From positions 34,861,793-34,925,792 of the forward strand of contig CM032660.1 in assembly GCA_019095985.1 (NCBI GenBank): a stretch of DNA of 64,000 nucleotides, read 5' to 3'. Below, piece by piece: positions 35,201-45,109 of this stretch. A model generated the notes under the pieces. The model worked only from the letters and a program-made list of their open reading frames with translations, did not search any database and was not told the DNA's origin. The position numbers were made by a program, and so were the translations under genes. How positions within the stretch are numbered: position 1 is the stretch's first letter; each line of letters starts with the position of its first letter. The stretch is from Streblospio benedicti. Lineage: Eukaryota > Annelida > Polychaeta > Spionida > Spionidae.

Positions 35201-38200
35201 CCAGGACGGCAAGCCCCGCTACAAGCACCGCACGCTGCCGCAGTACCTGTGAGTGCCGTGGGCAGATCCAGGGGGCGCCTCCAACCTTCCCACCCACCAC
35301 CATTACCACATTTTCCCACCAAAATACCATACTTTCATAAAAGTTTTTGGCATGTTCGTTATTGATCGTGTGTACGAAACCCATGAAATCCCTTCAGTGC
35401 CCGCCTCCTCCTCCCTTTTCTAACCTGGCTCTCCCCGTGAATATATCCCACCTCCCATAGTCGTAGCTATAGGGGTAAGGGGGTTTACAGGGTTGACCCA
35501 ATACAACTTAGAAGTTTTTAGACATTCAACTTACACTGTTCCCGGTGGTGACATTTACGTTAAGCATATCTATGCTATACGTATCTAAAAAAATGTTTTT
35601 AAATGGCAAATTTCCACATACTTTAAATACAACGTATACATTTTAGGCTTCTATACATCTTTATTGGTTTGTTTATTGTTGTTTGTTAATTTATCTTAGT
35701 TGTTTTTGTTTTCTGGTGGAGATCAAGGATACAAATCCCAACTCCATATAGGTTGGACTCTATTCTGTACATTACATTATGTAGTGGAATATATTTGATG
35801 ACAAGTACTGCTATAGTAATAATTATATGGAACATCTGTTGCTATGGCTATGAGCAGGTAAACCATGAGATACGAATATGTTGTAGGTATTCTTACTATG
35901 ATCCCATCTTTCGCACCAACCGTTGGCAACAGGCAGGAAGCGTGATCTGCATTCCCTGGTTTACAAACTTCTTCAGTGATTCCGCAGAAAGGTGGGTTAA
36001 AGAAATATGTGAGACACGAATAGTAGGCTTGCTATGTTTATTGGTTTAGTCTATTTTCATGGTCTATCAATCAATCTTATTTTTTCTATACATGTATGCT
36101 AAATCATGTGAAGTAATTTTGCATATTATATAATTATTCAATATACAAATGTATGAAAATATTCACAAATGAAAATATTCACACATAAAATAAGATTTTT
36201 AACAAATGAAATCTGGTTCTTATTTAGTGTGATGTCATATTATTATACATTATTCACTGGGCTTGAAAAAACAACAATCGAATGCCTCTGACTGACAGTA
36301 TGTAAAAACGACCAAAAAATAACACATGGAAGTACAGGCAATGAGAAGAAATGAACACAAAAATGTTATTCAAGGTTTGATTGATGAAGGTTTTTAATGT
36401 GTCTTTGCAAGTTTGAAGATATTGAGAAAGATCTCTGACAAAAGTTGCAGTTGTAGGGCTGCTCCCCTGTGTGAGTTCGCAGATGGCGGGTCAGGTTTGC
36501 AGAGCGAGGGAAGGCTTTGTTACAGTATTCACAGCAATAGTTCATTCTCCCATTATCAGACTTCAATAGATGTGATGCTTCTAAATCGCCAGTGCTTCTA
36601 ATCGTTTCAGAGCATGAAGCTTGATTAGAATGATTATCACCACATTGTGTTTTCCAATAATCTTGATAGAAAGACAACATCTTGAGTTTGCAATACGATT
36701 CTCCTATGTTTAGCCATTGGCCTAGAAGAGAAGGATGTGGATGCGGTCTGCCAATTTCAAGAAAAGGACTATAATTGCAATCAGATGAATATGCTTTGGT
36801 TGGACACGTTGCCCAATTTTCGTCTAGATTTTGTATACCTTCGGAGAGCGCCTGTTTTAGCTGTAGCTTCTGATGAAGATCCTTGTTCTCATCAAACATT
36901 CCTAAGCCTTTTTCTTCTTCAACGCTACTCGGACGCAAATTCACTTGAAACATCTTGAACTCACAGCTCCTGAGGTGTTTTTGGAGCGTCTGTGAGGAGG
37001 GGAAGGTGGCATGGCACTGTTCACACTGAAGTCCCTTCTCCTCACCAGCCAAGGCATGCATCCTCTTGTGCCGACACAGGTTGGAGAACTGGGTGTACGC
37101 CTTGGAGCAGATTTCACAGCGATACGGCTTGTACGAGCTGTGTATGTGCTGGTGCTGCTTGAGCCCGCTGGATGTGGAGAACGTTTTTCCACACTCGGCA
37201 CACGCATGCGCACGCGACCCAGGATGGACGGTCAGGATGTGTTCCTGCAGTTTGGACACGTTGTTGAAGTGCTTTGGACAATTTTCGCACGTGTAGTACT
37301 GCATATTCATTTGGTGGGTATTGCTTTCTGAAGATGTCGTCTGAGAATCACTGTCATTCTTGTACTCCTCCTTCATAAGATGTTGGTCATCAACGCTGTC
37401 CTTGTTAGTGAGCGCTGCTTCTTGGTTGGCGCACACGTGATGCCGCAGTGCCACCTGGGAGCGGAACTCACTGCCACAGACTGAGCAGAGAAACCATGCC
37501 ATATATGGAGACAGTACAGCACTGTTTGCTCTACACTTTCAGTGGATTGGCCATCTGTTTAAAGGCTATTTCTTGGTCTGGTATCCACTCACATACTAGC
37601 AGCAGCTTGTGAATATGACCACTGTAACTCATTCTGCAGTACACAATCGGCAGTCCATGTGCAAGCAGGCATAAAATATTGCTTTCTGTAATCTATAGTA
37701 TGGCATACGATGGTATCATAAACTAATCTACAGTAGACAAACACATCGTAAGACACATTTATAAACAGCAATTATTTAGCAATAAATGCATTACTTTTCC
37801 ACGATCGGCAATGAATTTGTAGAGGCTATCAAGGGCCTCAGCATCATGGGAGGGGGATTGGTAAATAATGGTCTACTACTACGTTTTAAACCTATACCAT
37901 ACAATATACACTATATATCACTAAACCTTAGTCATATATAGTGTACATACTGTATGGTATAGTGTTTGTAAACCATAGTAGTAGACCATAATATACCCCT
38001 CCCCCTCCCATGATGCTGGGGCCCATGGAAGCTATGACGGTGTTGGCTTTGTTTATGTCAGCGTATTTTCTGCACACAGGTCTCCTCTGAACACGATTGT
38101 CGGCAGTTGGCGGGAGGGATTTATGGGCTTCGGTGTAGCGGGTGTAGCTGTTTCACAATGCGACAGTGAGTTAGCTTCTTTTGCATTTATGATTTTATAT

Positions 38201-41200
38201 GTACATATACTAACAGAACCAGGGAGCATGAGGAAACCCCCTCCCCTCCCCTTTTTTTTTTTGCTCCGCAAAAATGGCATTTGTTGCTGAGATTTCTTTC
38301 TGGCATTTCCGTACGGTTTCGCTGGTACCAAATATTTTAAATCCAGTAGTCGCACCCCTGTTCTCATCCCTCACCCCAACTTTTCCAACTACCTATATCA
38401 GCCCGTGTATATGTGATATGGCTTCATTGGATTGAATCTGCAATAGATATACGTAATAGTAAAATAGGTTTCCTACGCTGTTCTGTCCATCACGTCTACC
38501 TAATACCGTATAATTAATTGTAGTAACACAGACACGTGACTCGGTTTATTTCGTGCATATGTTACTTTTAATTTGATTAAACAATAAATGTATGTTCCAG
38601 TTCCGTTTTGCATGGAGCTTTCGATGCCGTCTCCTTTCGCCAACGACATTGACGGCAAGTACATCCGCGACGACTCGCTCACTGACTGCTCGGGCGGCAC
38701 GCGGCCACGCTACAAGCACAAGTCCAAGAACCAGTACCTCTTCTGGATGTACGACGGCCTCCTCAAGGTATTCATGTGGGGGGGGGGGTCCTGATCCCAC
38801 TTCCCACTTAAATTTTAGCTCATTTCCCACTTCCCACTAAATATTTTCATTTCCCACTAAAATGCGTACTTTAAATGAACATTTTGTTCACTTTTACAAA
38901 AAATGACATGATATTATAACGACCAATTTTGAATTGTTGTAAATTTACGTGGATGACCCCCACTCGCGCATTTTTTATAGTTTCCCACTAAAATTAGAAT
39001 TTGTTCCCACTTAATTTTGGTAATTTTCCCACTTAATTTCCCACTCAACCACTTAATTGTCCAAACATCCCACTAAACCAGGCCATTTTTTTGACCACCA
39101 AGGGCATCCCACATCATTCACTTGTTTGAAAATATTCTAAGGCAGATTTCCCATGTTCATTTTGGAAACCACCTAGGAGAAAGGGCATAAGACCACCTTC
39201 ATTCATGTGGCTTGTTTGAAAATAATCATATACTGAATCCAGCATTGTCAACAAAGTCATGTTGGACCGGGGAATATTGCCCCTAGAAATAGACATTCTA
39301 TGATTTGCAAAAATCACCGACATCCAATAACCCACGCTGATTGGTCAATCTCCGTGCTCAATTTTGCGATGGAAAACACGCTCCCAAAAACCCAGCATTG
39401 TCTAAACTCAGACGTCACATCCTCAATTTTGCGATTGACACTCCAATCTCGTGGTCAATTCCTACATTTTAACCTGTTGGTAGATATTGCAACAATGCAT
39501 ATCTCTGCAATGTGAAAGATTTCTACAAACCGATGAAGCTCGTATTTTCGAGTTGGAAAATAGCACGCGAACGCACCATAAATCTCATACAGATTAGGCT
39601 CTGCCACACTTGTGTGATCTATTACTGTCTCATTCTGTGTCATCTAACCTTGATCCCCCAAACATTTCCCGAGCAGCCGTGACACGTGTATGATACCAGT
39701 GTAACCAGGGCCAGTTGCATAAAGGTGTTGTCCCGTCTTTATCGTAGAAATACACACGTTAATAGTACTTTTTCTCGTCTGTCGTATTGCATAAATGATT
39801 TTAAGAGAACGACAGCGTCGTTATTCATCCGATGAACCGTGTACGATTTGGAGAGAAATTTTCCTGACTCTAAATCGTGACGATGGACCTTTAACATTAC
39901 TTATGTCCCTTAAAACGGTATTTGATAAGTAAAGCTGTTCACAGTGAACTTTATTTTGTGTTGAATTTGATCGAACGTCTGGATGAGCATCCTAATACTC
40001 ATGTACAATGAGAATAATGTAGGTGCCAACACCAAGAGGTTCCACTGTAGCTGCACCAGAGTTAAAACCAAAGTGAAGGTTGTGCGTGCTCTTAGTGAAC
40101 AATTCAATAAGCAAGAGATAGGTAGACGAATATGGTTTCATGCTACAATGTCAATAAACATAACATACTTGAGTTCAGTGAGACGATGGGTACTGATTTG
40201 GCGATTTGCTTTATGCGACAGTTTAGACGGAACGTTATCGGCGATCGTGTCGTACAAATACTATCGTTATCGTGTGCTCTTTATGCAACAGGGCCCTGGT
40301 TGGACACTGAGCGCTGCTGCCGAGCCACTTTGTTGACACACGTCTACTTGTTGCAGATCAACCGCTGGCAGCAGGCGACTTCCATCCTGTGCATCTCCGT
40401 GTCCGCCTACTACTGTGTGTCCAACGCCTACGACCCTGCAGAGACCACAGCCTCCTGCTGGAAGGACCTTCTGGGGGCCACCAAAGACATCAACATCACG
40501 TCTTGTCCTTGTAAGTGGTACAGTAAAACATCAAATTCATACCACTTCTCTATTGAGACCACCTCTATAATAAGACCACAATACACGGTCCCAAACCTTC
40601 ATAAAGCTTCCAAGATGCACCTCTGTATACCACCTCTCTATTGAGACCCCTTAACGCTGGTCCCAAAGGTGCTCCTAATACAGAGGTTCTACTGTATTAC
40701 CCATATTTGGGTACAGTAACCACATGAAATAGTGGAAGTGGTTAAGACCACCTTTCTATTGAGGTCTTGATATTATAATTAAGACCATTTCTTGTGGTCC
40801 CAAACCTTCAGAAGGAGACCAACATGAACCTCCGTAAAGATACCACATCTCTATACAAAGACCATATGAAGTCAGTCCCCTGGGTGTTCTTAAAAGATAG
40901 GTTTTAGTGTGTATGCAATAATATAGCCCTCTTGATCCAAATTGTTGTTTTGACGAATCTGTTCAAGTAACGATTCTGCAGTAAGTACCAAAATTGTGGA
41001 TGGTAAAAAAAACTGCCGCGTGTAGATAACCGGCCCTTATGTTCCTGCAGGTCATTGATAACCCAAGCAAATAACCATTTACCCATAATAAATCATGCTG
41101 ACAGCTCAAAACTCGATATACTCATAACTCAAATGTTTCACACAGCACTTGTATCATACAAGGCTTATACAGTGAGACCTACAATAAATGATTCTTTTCT

Positions 41201-42871
41201 ACTAGAATGTTTACATATATAAGAGAAAGAGTAAACAACAGAATTATATATGTAAACATTCTAGTAGAAAAGAAAGAATCATTTATTGTAGGTCTCACTG
41301 TATAAGCCTTGTATGATGCAAGTGCTCATGGAACAGGAGAAAAGAGCTCATCATACTTGTATTGTTTGTAGACGCTTGCCACCCCAACCCGTGTGTGCAC
41401 GGCATATGCTCACTGCCCGCTGATGGTGCAGACAACAGCACCACCTACACATGCAAGTGCGATGTCGGCTGGTACGGCACCAACTGTGACAAGGGTGGGT
41501 GAAGTTTAAAGTCTTATGTTCTTCCCCATGTCAATAGCCTAGCTCTCACTGGCCCAGTGTATGGGGGGTGGGGGGATGCAATGGCATCAAAATTATATTT
41601 TATTTGTAACTGATCTATAATATTTTCACTTTACATTAGATTTAACTATAGATGTATAGGAATTGAGGCAGCCATTATAGTATAATGGTATACTGGTGCT
41701 AGATTGTGATTTTTTTACCAATTAGTTTAAAATCAATAGAAGGCAAGAGCTCCTTCAAAGGTAAATGTAAATTATTCTTATTTAATTAAATGGTTTCATC
41801 TGAAAATAGTGCATTTGTAATGTAACACCGCTAGCTAGAGCAGAGTCTGTGCGGAGATGTAGGGAGCTGGGAGGTGGCTCTCTGGGAGTCCGCAGAGAGC
41901 TGTGATGGAATAATTTGGCATCTGTTGGAACTTTGGCTTGGGGGGGGGGGGGGATGCATAAAAATTATATTTTATTTGTAACTGATCTATAATATTTTCA
42001 CTTTACATTAGATTTAACTATAGATGTATAGGAATTGAGGTGGCCATTTTGAAATTCAAGATGGCGGCTGAAGTAATGGCCGGCAAATGTGTGTCCTGCT
42101 TTTAAATGAAAGAGCATATTAAAATTGACATATGCTGAAAATTTGGTGCTTTTGTTCGAAAGTGAACGATTCTTCAACATTTGGACCCTACAGTCCCTAC
42201 AATAAACCCCTCTCAATTACAGAGACCCTGGAGTGCGCGTCCAACCCCTGTCAAAATGGCGGCACGTGCGTGGAGCAGACCAACAGCTTCCGGTGCGAGT
42301 GTCCTATCGTCTGGTCCGGGGACAGATGTGCTATAAGTAGGTCACTGCTTGGTATTAGATGGATCAAAGTCAGTGAATATGTGCTAGAAGACAGGATACT
42401 TCAAAAAGCACAGGTTTCAGGGTTTAAAGCCAGTAGTAAATAAGACCAGTGTATGAGATCCTTTCATTGTTGCAAAACCTGATAAAATTGCTGTGGACTG
42501 TTACAAAAGTGTTTTATCGTGTTTTTTTTTTTCTATTTTTCAATATACTGTCTATGCTATTTTTATGGGGGAAATAGCCAATGTTTTAATGAATCCTTTA
42601 ACAGGAGATAATACAATTTTTATCATATATTCTAGTTACATGGTGGAACCCTCTGGTGTGGGTCGCTTCTATCATTGGAATAGCTGACCAAGGTAATTAC
42701 GTATTCGTGTAGAAATGTATTTCTTTATTAACACAACTCCAATCAAGTCTTTTATGTGGTAACCAATAAATTGTAGCCATTCTACAATAATTTGATGGTT
42801 CTTTTCTGTTATATTTTGTAGAAACCAGCCCCAAAGCCTTAGCATCTGAAAAGCCTAAAAGACGCAATTAA
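32221..42871 (+). CDS. Secreted or membrane-tethered protein with duplicated RDDS/PRYKH domain and two EGF modules
   Basis: Eleven exons: 32221-32268, 33389-33464, 35116-35248, 35887-35991, 38080-38165, 38601-38767, 40357-40510, 41372-41494, 42223-42336, 42636-42692, 42822-42871. All are GT-AG and in phase, giving 370 residues. Exon 1 is a signal peptide (MIATCFLIGIWIHF). R-S-K-R at 34-37 is a furin-type site. Two tandem copies of a ~105-residue domain follow (about 45-150 and 153-257). Both have GxYxRDDSLxDC, PRYKH, QYL, NRWQQA and a terminal SxC. Then come EGF 1 (259-297) and EGF 2 (300-336), each with six Cys in canonical spacing. A hydrophobic stretch (337-352) and basic tail KPKRRN follow, which could be a short membrane anchor. 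N-glycosylation sequons lie in the second domain copy and in EGF 1. I do not know a name for the duplicated domain; its D-GxY..PRY..W layout recalls anonymous repeats of marine invertebrate secreted proteins. The exon 5 assignment rests on phase and on repeat-to-repeat alignment. Confidence 0.8.
33204..33331. mobile_element. Pogo-like MITE, family A copy (short)
   Basis: Ends 'tacagtagaacctctat' and 'agattctactgta', about 128 bp, in intron 1 of the EGF gene, 58 bp before exon 2. Confidence 0.7.
33466..33648. mobile_element. Pogo-like MITE, family A copy touching a splice donor
   Basis: Starts 'tacacgttgaacctctct' and ends 'aggttctactgta'. The exon 2 donor of the EGF gene is GT at 33465-33466, so the T of the donor is the first base of the TA that begins the element. 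Confidence 0.65.
34608..34955. mobile_element. Near-perfect long palindrome (fold-back MITE)
   Basis: Two ~165-bp arms, 34608-34775 and 34793-34955, are inverted copies with very few differences and a loop of roughly 18-20 bp. Arms run from 'ttcaaagaatt' through 'ccaataccatgtcattttt' to 'gagtcgagtata'. High arm identity suggests recent movement or conversion between the arms. Confidence 0.75.
36366..37502 (-). CDS. Intronless MECOM/PRDM16-derived C2H2 zinc-finger protein
   Basis: Single open frame of 378 residues, with an in-frame stop 12 codons upstream of the ATG. Seven fingers: a C2HC finger at the N-terminus (CSVCGSEF), YTCENCPKHF, HACAECGKTF with SSGLKQHQHIH, YRCEICSKAYTQFSNLCRHKRMH, a C2HC finger LQCEQCHATF, then after a ~150-residue linker CCEYCNKAFPRSANLTRHLRTHTGEQPY and the last finger SISSNLQRHIKNLH. 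Blocks such as SSGLKQH, AYTQFSNLCRHKRMH and FPRSANLTRHLRTH are signatures of the two finger clusters of EVI1/PRDM3 and PRDM16, which bind GATA- and ETS-like DNA sites. Compared with MECOM it lacks the SET/PR domain, fingers 2-3, the CtBP-binding linker and finger 10. Lack of introns suggests a retrocopy. The frame is intact, so it may be expressed. It lies antisense inside intron 4 of the EGF gene. Confidence 0.85.
   Translation of the reverse strand: MAWFLCSVCGSEFRSQVALRHHVCANQEAALTNKDSVDDQHLMKEEYKNDSDSQTTSSESNTHQMNMQYYTCENCPKHFNNVSKLQEHILTVHPGSRAHACAECGKTFSTSSGLKQHQHIHSSYKPYRCEICSKAYTQFSNLCRHKRMHALAGEEKGLQCEQCHATFPSSQTLQKHLRSCEFKMFQVNLRPSSVEEEKGLGMFDENKDLHQKLQLKQALSEGIQNLDENWATCPTKAYSSDCNYSPFLEIGRPHPHPSLLGQWLNIGESYCKLKMLSFYQDYWKTQCGDNHSNQASCSETIRSTGDLEASHLLKSDNGRMNYCCEYCNKAFPRSANLTRHLRTHTGEQPYNCNFCQRSFSISSNLQRHIKNLHQSNLE
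37830..38027. mobile_element. hAT-like MITE, family B copy 4
   Basis: Ends 'CAAGGGCCTCAGCATCATGG' and complement of 'CATGGGCCCCAGCATCATGG', with an 8-bp flanking duplication GAGGCTAT/GAAGCTAT (37822-37829, 38028-38035). Its right edge is about 50 bp from exon 5 of the EGF gene. Confidence 0.8.
38790..39075 (+). repeat. Degenerate 'cccactaaa/cccactt' repeat
   Basis: About ten irregular copies of ttcccactaaa or ttcccactta in intron 6 of the EGF gene, just after a G10 run at 38779-38788. Non-coding. Confidence 0.6.
39550..40345. repeat. Dispersed repeat D, interrupted by another element
   Basis: 39579-39706 plus 40299-40345 together match 59338-59505 ('aaatctcatacagattaggc', 'catctaaccttgatcccc', 'gccgagccactttgt'). 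In the second location the sequence is continuous, so 39707-40298 is an insertion. A piece of the same repeat ('gcaccataaatct') is also seen near 45570-45595. Confidence 0.65.
39707..40298. mobile_element. Non-autonomous DNA transposon, CAGGGCC-GTTGCATAAAG ends
   Basis: About 592 bp with inverted ends 'cagggccagttgcataaag' and 'ctttatgcaacagggccctg', inserted into repeat D. Target duplication unclear. The short open frames inside resemble no transposase I know. Confidence 0.65.
40519..40696. mobile_element. Pogo-like MITE, family A copy next to a splice donor
   Basis: Starts 'tacagtaaaacatc' and ends 'gaggttctactgta'. It begins 9 bp after the last base of exon 7 of the EGF gene (40510). Confidence 0.7.
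40735..40910. mobile_element. Degraded pogo-like MITE, family A
   Basis: Internal family motifs ('cttgtggtcccaaacctt', 'gaacctccgtaaaga') with decayed ends, immediately downstream of the better copy at 40519-40696. Confidence 0.5.
41143..41324. mobile_element. Palindromic MITE (hairpin with ~75-bp stem)
   Basis: 'gcacttgtatcatacaaggc' through 'aatgtttacatatata' is repeated inverted at 41244-41324, with a loop of about 24 bp. Contains 'tacagtgagacctac' at each end of the inner part. Lies in intron 7 of the EGF gene, 47 bp before exon 8. Confidence 0.7.
41590..42055 (+). repeat. Local direct duplication
   Basis: A ~100-bp stretch from 'aaaattatattttatttgt' to 'aggaattgaggcagcc' at about 41588-41674 recurs nearly unchanged at 41968-42046. 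The second copy follows a G run at 41941-41953, in intron 8 of the EGF gene. Confidence 0.7.
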
Positions 42872-42897
42872 CCGCAGTGAACAGATTTGGTTATTAA

Positions 42898-43540
42898 TTG
42901 ATTTCATTTGGCTGTTGAAATTTGTCAAAATAAAAGATCCACCACGATATTCTTTTATCGTTATTTGTATTATAAAACTCTTATATGGTTATGGTTGTAA
43001 CTTATATAAAGTAAGCAATTAAGGTTTTATGTTGTGCGTATATGTTGTTGTAATGACCTTGTCAAATAATTATGGGCATTGACCCATATTTTTTGTAAGA
43101 ACAAACTTCTTTAGCTTTCATTTGGCTGTTGAAATTTGTCAAAACAAAAGATCCACCTCTATATTTCTTTATCGTTATTTGTATTCTAAAACTCTCTGAC
43201 TAAGTATGGTTATAACTTATATAAAGCAAGCAATTAAGGTTCTATGTTGTGCGTATATGTTGTTGTAATGACCTTGTCACATAATTATGGACATTGACCC
43301 ATATTTTTTGTAAGATTTGATTTCATTTGGCTGTAGAAATTTGTCAAAATAAAAGATCCACCTCTATATTTCTTTATCGTTATTTGTATTATAAAACTCT
43401 CTGACTAAGCATAGTTATAACTTATATAAAGCAAGCAATTAAGGTTCTATGTTGTGCGTACATATTGTTGTAATGATGTCGTCACATAATTAATCGACAT
43501 TGACCCACATTTTTGTAAGAACAAACTTCTTTAGCATCTA
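42898..43540 (+). repeat. Three tandem ~210-bp repeats at the 3' end of the EGF gene
   Basis: Units at about 42898-43116, 43117-43319 and 43320-43540, each starting 'tttcatttggctg' and ending in or near 'cccatattttttgtaaga'. Units 1 and 3 contain AATAAA; in unit 2 it has changed to AACAAA. The first unit begins 27 bp after the stop codon. Confidence 0.8.
42929..42934 (+). other. Polyadenylation signal of the EGF gene
   Basis: AATAAA 58 bp after the stop codon, inside the first unit of the tandem repeat. Confidence 0.5.
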
Positions 43541-43743
43541 TTAAATCCCAAACCAAATGAACAAAAGAGAGCAAGAGAATGTGGTAATTAGGACACTGGC
43601 AAATTGTTTAAAACAGAGCCCAAGGCCATTTTGACAACTGGTATTTTTCTAGATCGGTCTGCTTAGTTCAATCTTCTATATTTCAAAAACTTCATGCCAA
43701 TCTGGACATTTATGTCCACTATTATGCTATGCCAAGTAAAATA

Positions 43744-44028
43744 TACCGTAAATCTTCTATTAACGACTGGGTGGCTATTGACATACTTCTATTGGAGGGG
43801 GAGACGTTTATTAGAGGTGGCCGTTTAATCGAGGCAGTGGATAACATAGATAAGATATTTAGCGTTCTTATTTCAAACAATACATATTTTTTTAGCTTTA
43901 CTCAATGCAGCCTCGTTATAATGCTTTATGTAATAAAAACAGACCTGCACATTGATCATTAAATGCTTTCATTAGAGTTAGAGGGGGGCGTTTATGAAAG
44001 GTAGGCGAGTATTAGAAGATTTACAGTA
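43744..44028. mobile_element. MITE with TAC(C/T)GTAAATCTTCTA ends
   Basis: Left end 'taccgtaaatcttctatt', right end 'attagaagatttacagta', about 285 bp. TA-flanked inverted ends suggest a Tc1/mariner/pogo-type non-autonomous element. Second-level inverted parts around 'agacgtttattagagg' and 'gggggcgtttatg'. Confidence 0.65.
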
Positions 44029-45109
44029 TTAGACACAGGAAAATAATCAATGCAATACAAATATTTATTCAAATACATTTTTACAATCTTAACAAATAGC
44101 TTAAATATAGTAAAAATATCACAGATAAACAAAAGTTTTGGCAATATTTTGAAAGTTTCCGTGTACTAACTATGCATGATTTTTTATCAAATATGAGCCT
44201 CTAGATAAATAATTAATTGTATAGACAATACAAGAAATATTTTGAACATTTTAATAAGCATACTTAATTTGAGGGGGAAAATTTTGTGTATAGTAAGTGT
44301 ACTATTCATATAAACCATTTTCAATACACAAAATTTAGATTTATTGGTAATTTCAACATTATTGTATTAGTTATTTCAAATGCTTCAAAATTAGGGAAGC
44401 ACTTATCAATTTCCAGTGAAACAAATAGCACTCTTTCATGGTATTTTATTATATACAATGTAGTAGTTGCTTTATTAACTTTATTAAAGACTGTTTTCTT
44501 TAACTAAAGACCCCGACTGATTCAAATTATTAAACTGCATTTCATGTCATAACTATTATTTTTTATGTCACTTAGTAGCACGCACAATGCTCAAGTCACA
44601 TGGCAATATTTTTATTACGAATATATTCAGAGCATTAATTCATAGTAAGTATCAACCATGCGATAACACCAACTGTACAATAACATGCTACATCAGTAAC
44701 ATTCACAGTATATTTGAATATATATTAACCTTGTTGTTTTGTCTTATTCTAATTTCATTGCTTGTCAGGAAGGTTGGATATTGAGACTGCTGCTTGATTA
44801 ACTAGAAATAATTTGTGGGTAGGGTTGGGAGAGATACAACCCCTCGACTCTACCCCAACCTCACCCCCACACTCCTCACCCACGCCTGCTTCTGCAACAG
44901 CCCATGCTAATGTAATAACTCACTTTTAAGCACAAAACAAACCTTTACCAAAACGCTGACAAGTTACCCATAGAGTAAACATTTCCAGTACATTGTACAT
45001 AGAAATAAGGCGATTTGACACAAACAATTCTTTTAAAATGACACATCAATCCCATAATTGTCCTCCCACCCTCTGTTTACTCCTGTTTCTCCCCCGTCTA
45101 TGCCTCTGT
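44029..45109. other. Intergenic region between convergent genes
   Basis: AT-rich DNA between the 3' end of the plus-strand EGF gene and the 3' end of the minus-strand EFCAB5-like gene. It should contain the 3'UTR and poly(A) site of the latter; several TTTATT (AATAAA on the minus strand) occur but none stands out. The short open frames are not supported. Confidence 0.5.

Noticed and set aside
35991-36048. Read-through of exon 4 of the EGF gene into intron 4 as an alternative C-terminus
   Set aside because: The exon has a good donor (aag|gtggg) and exon 5 at 38080 completes the domain in the same way as the second repeat copy, so splicing is the better explanation.
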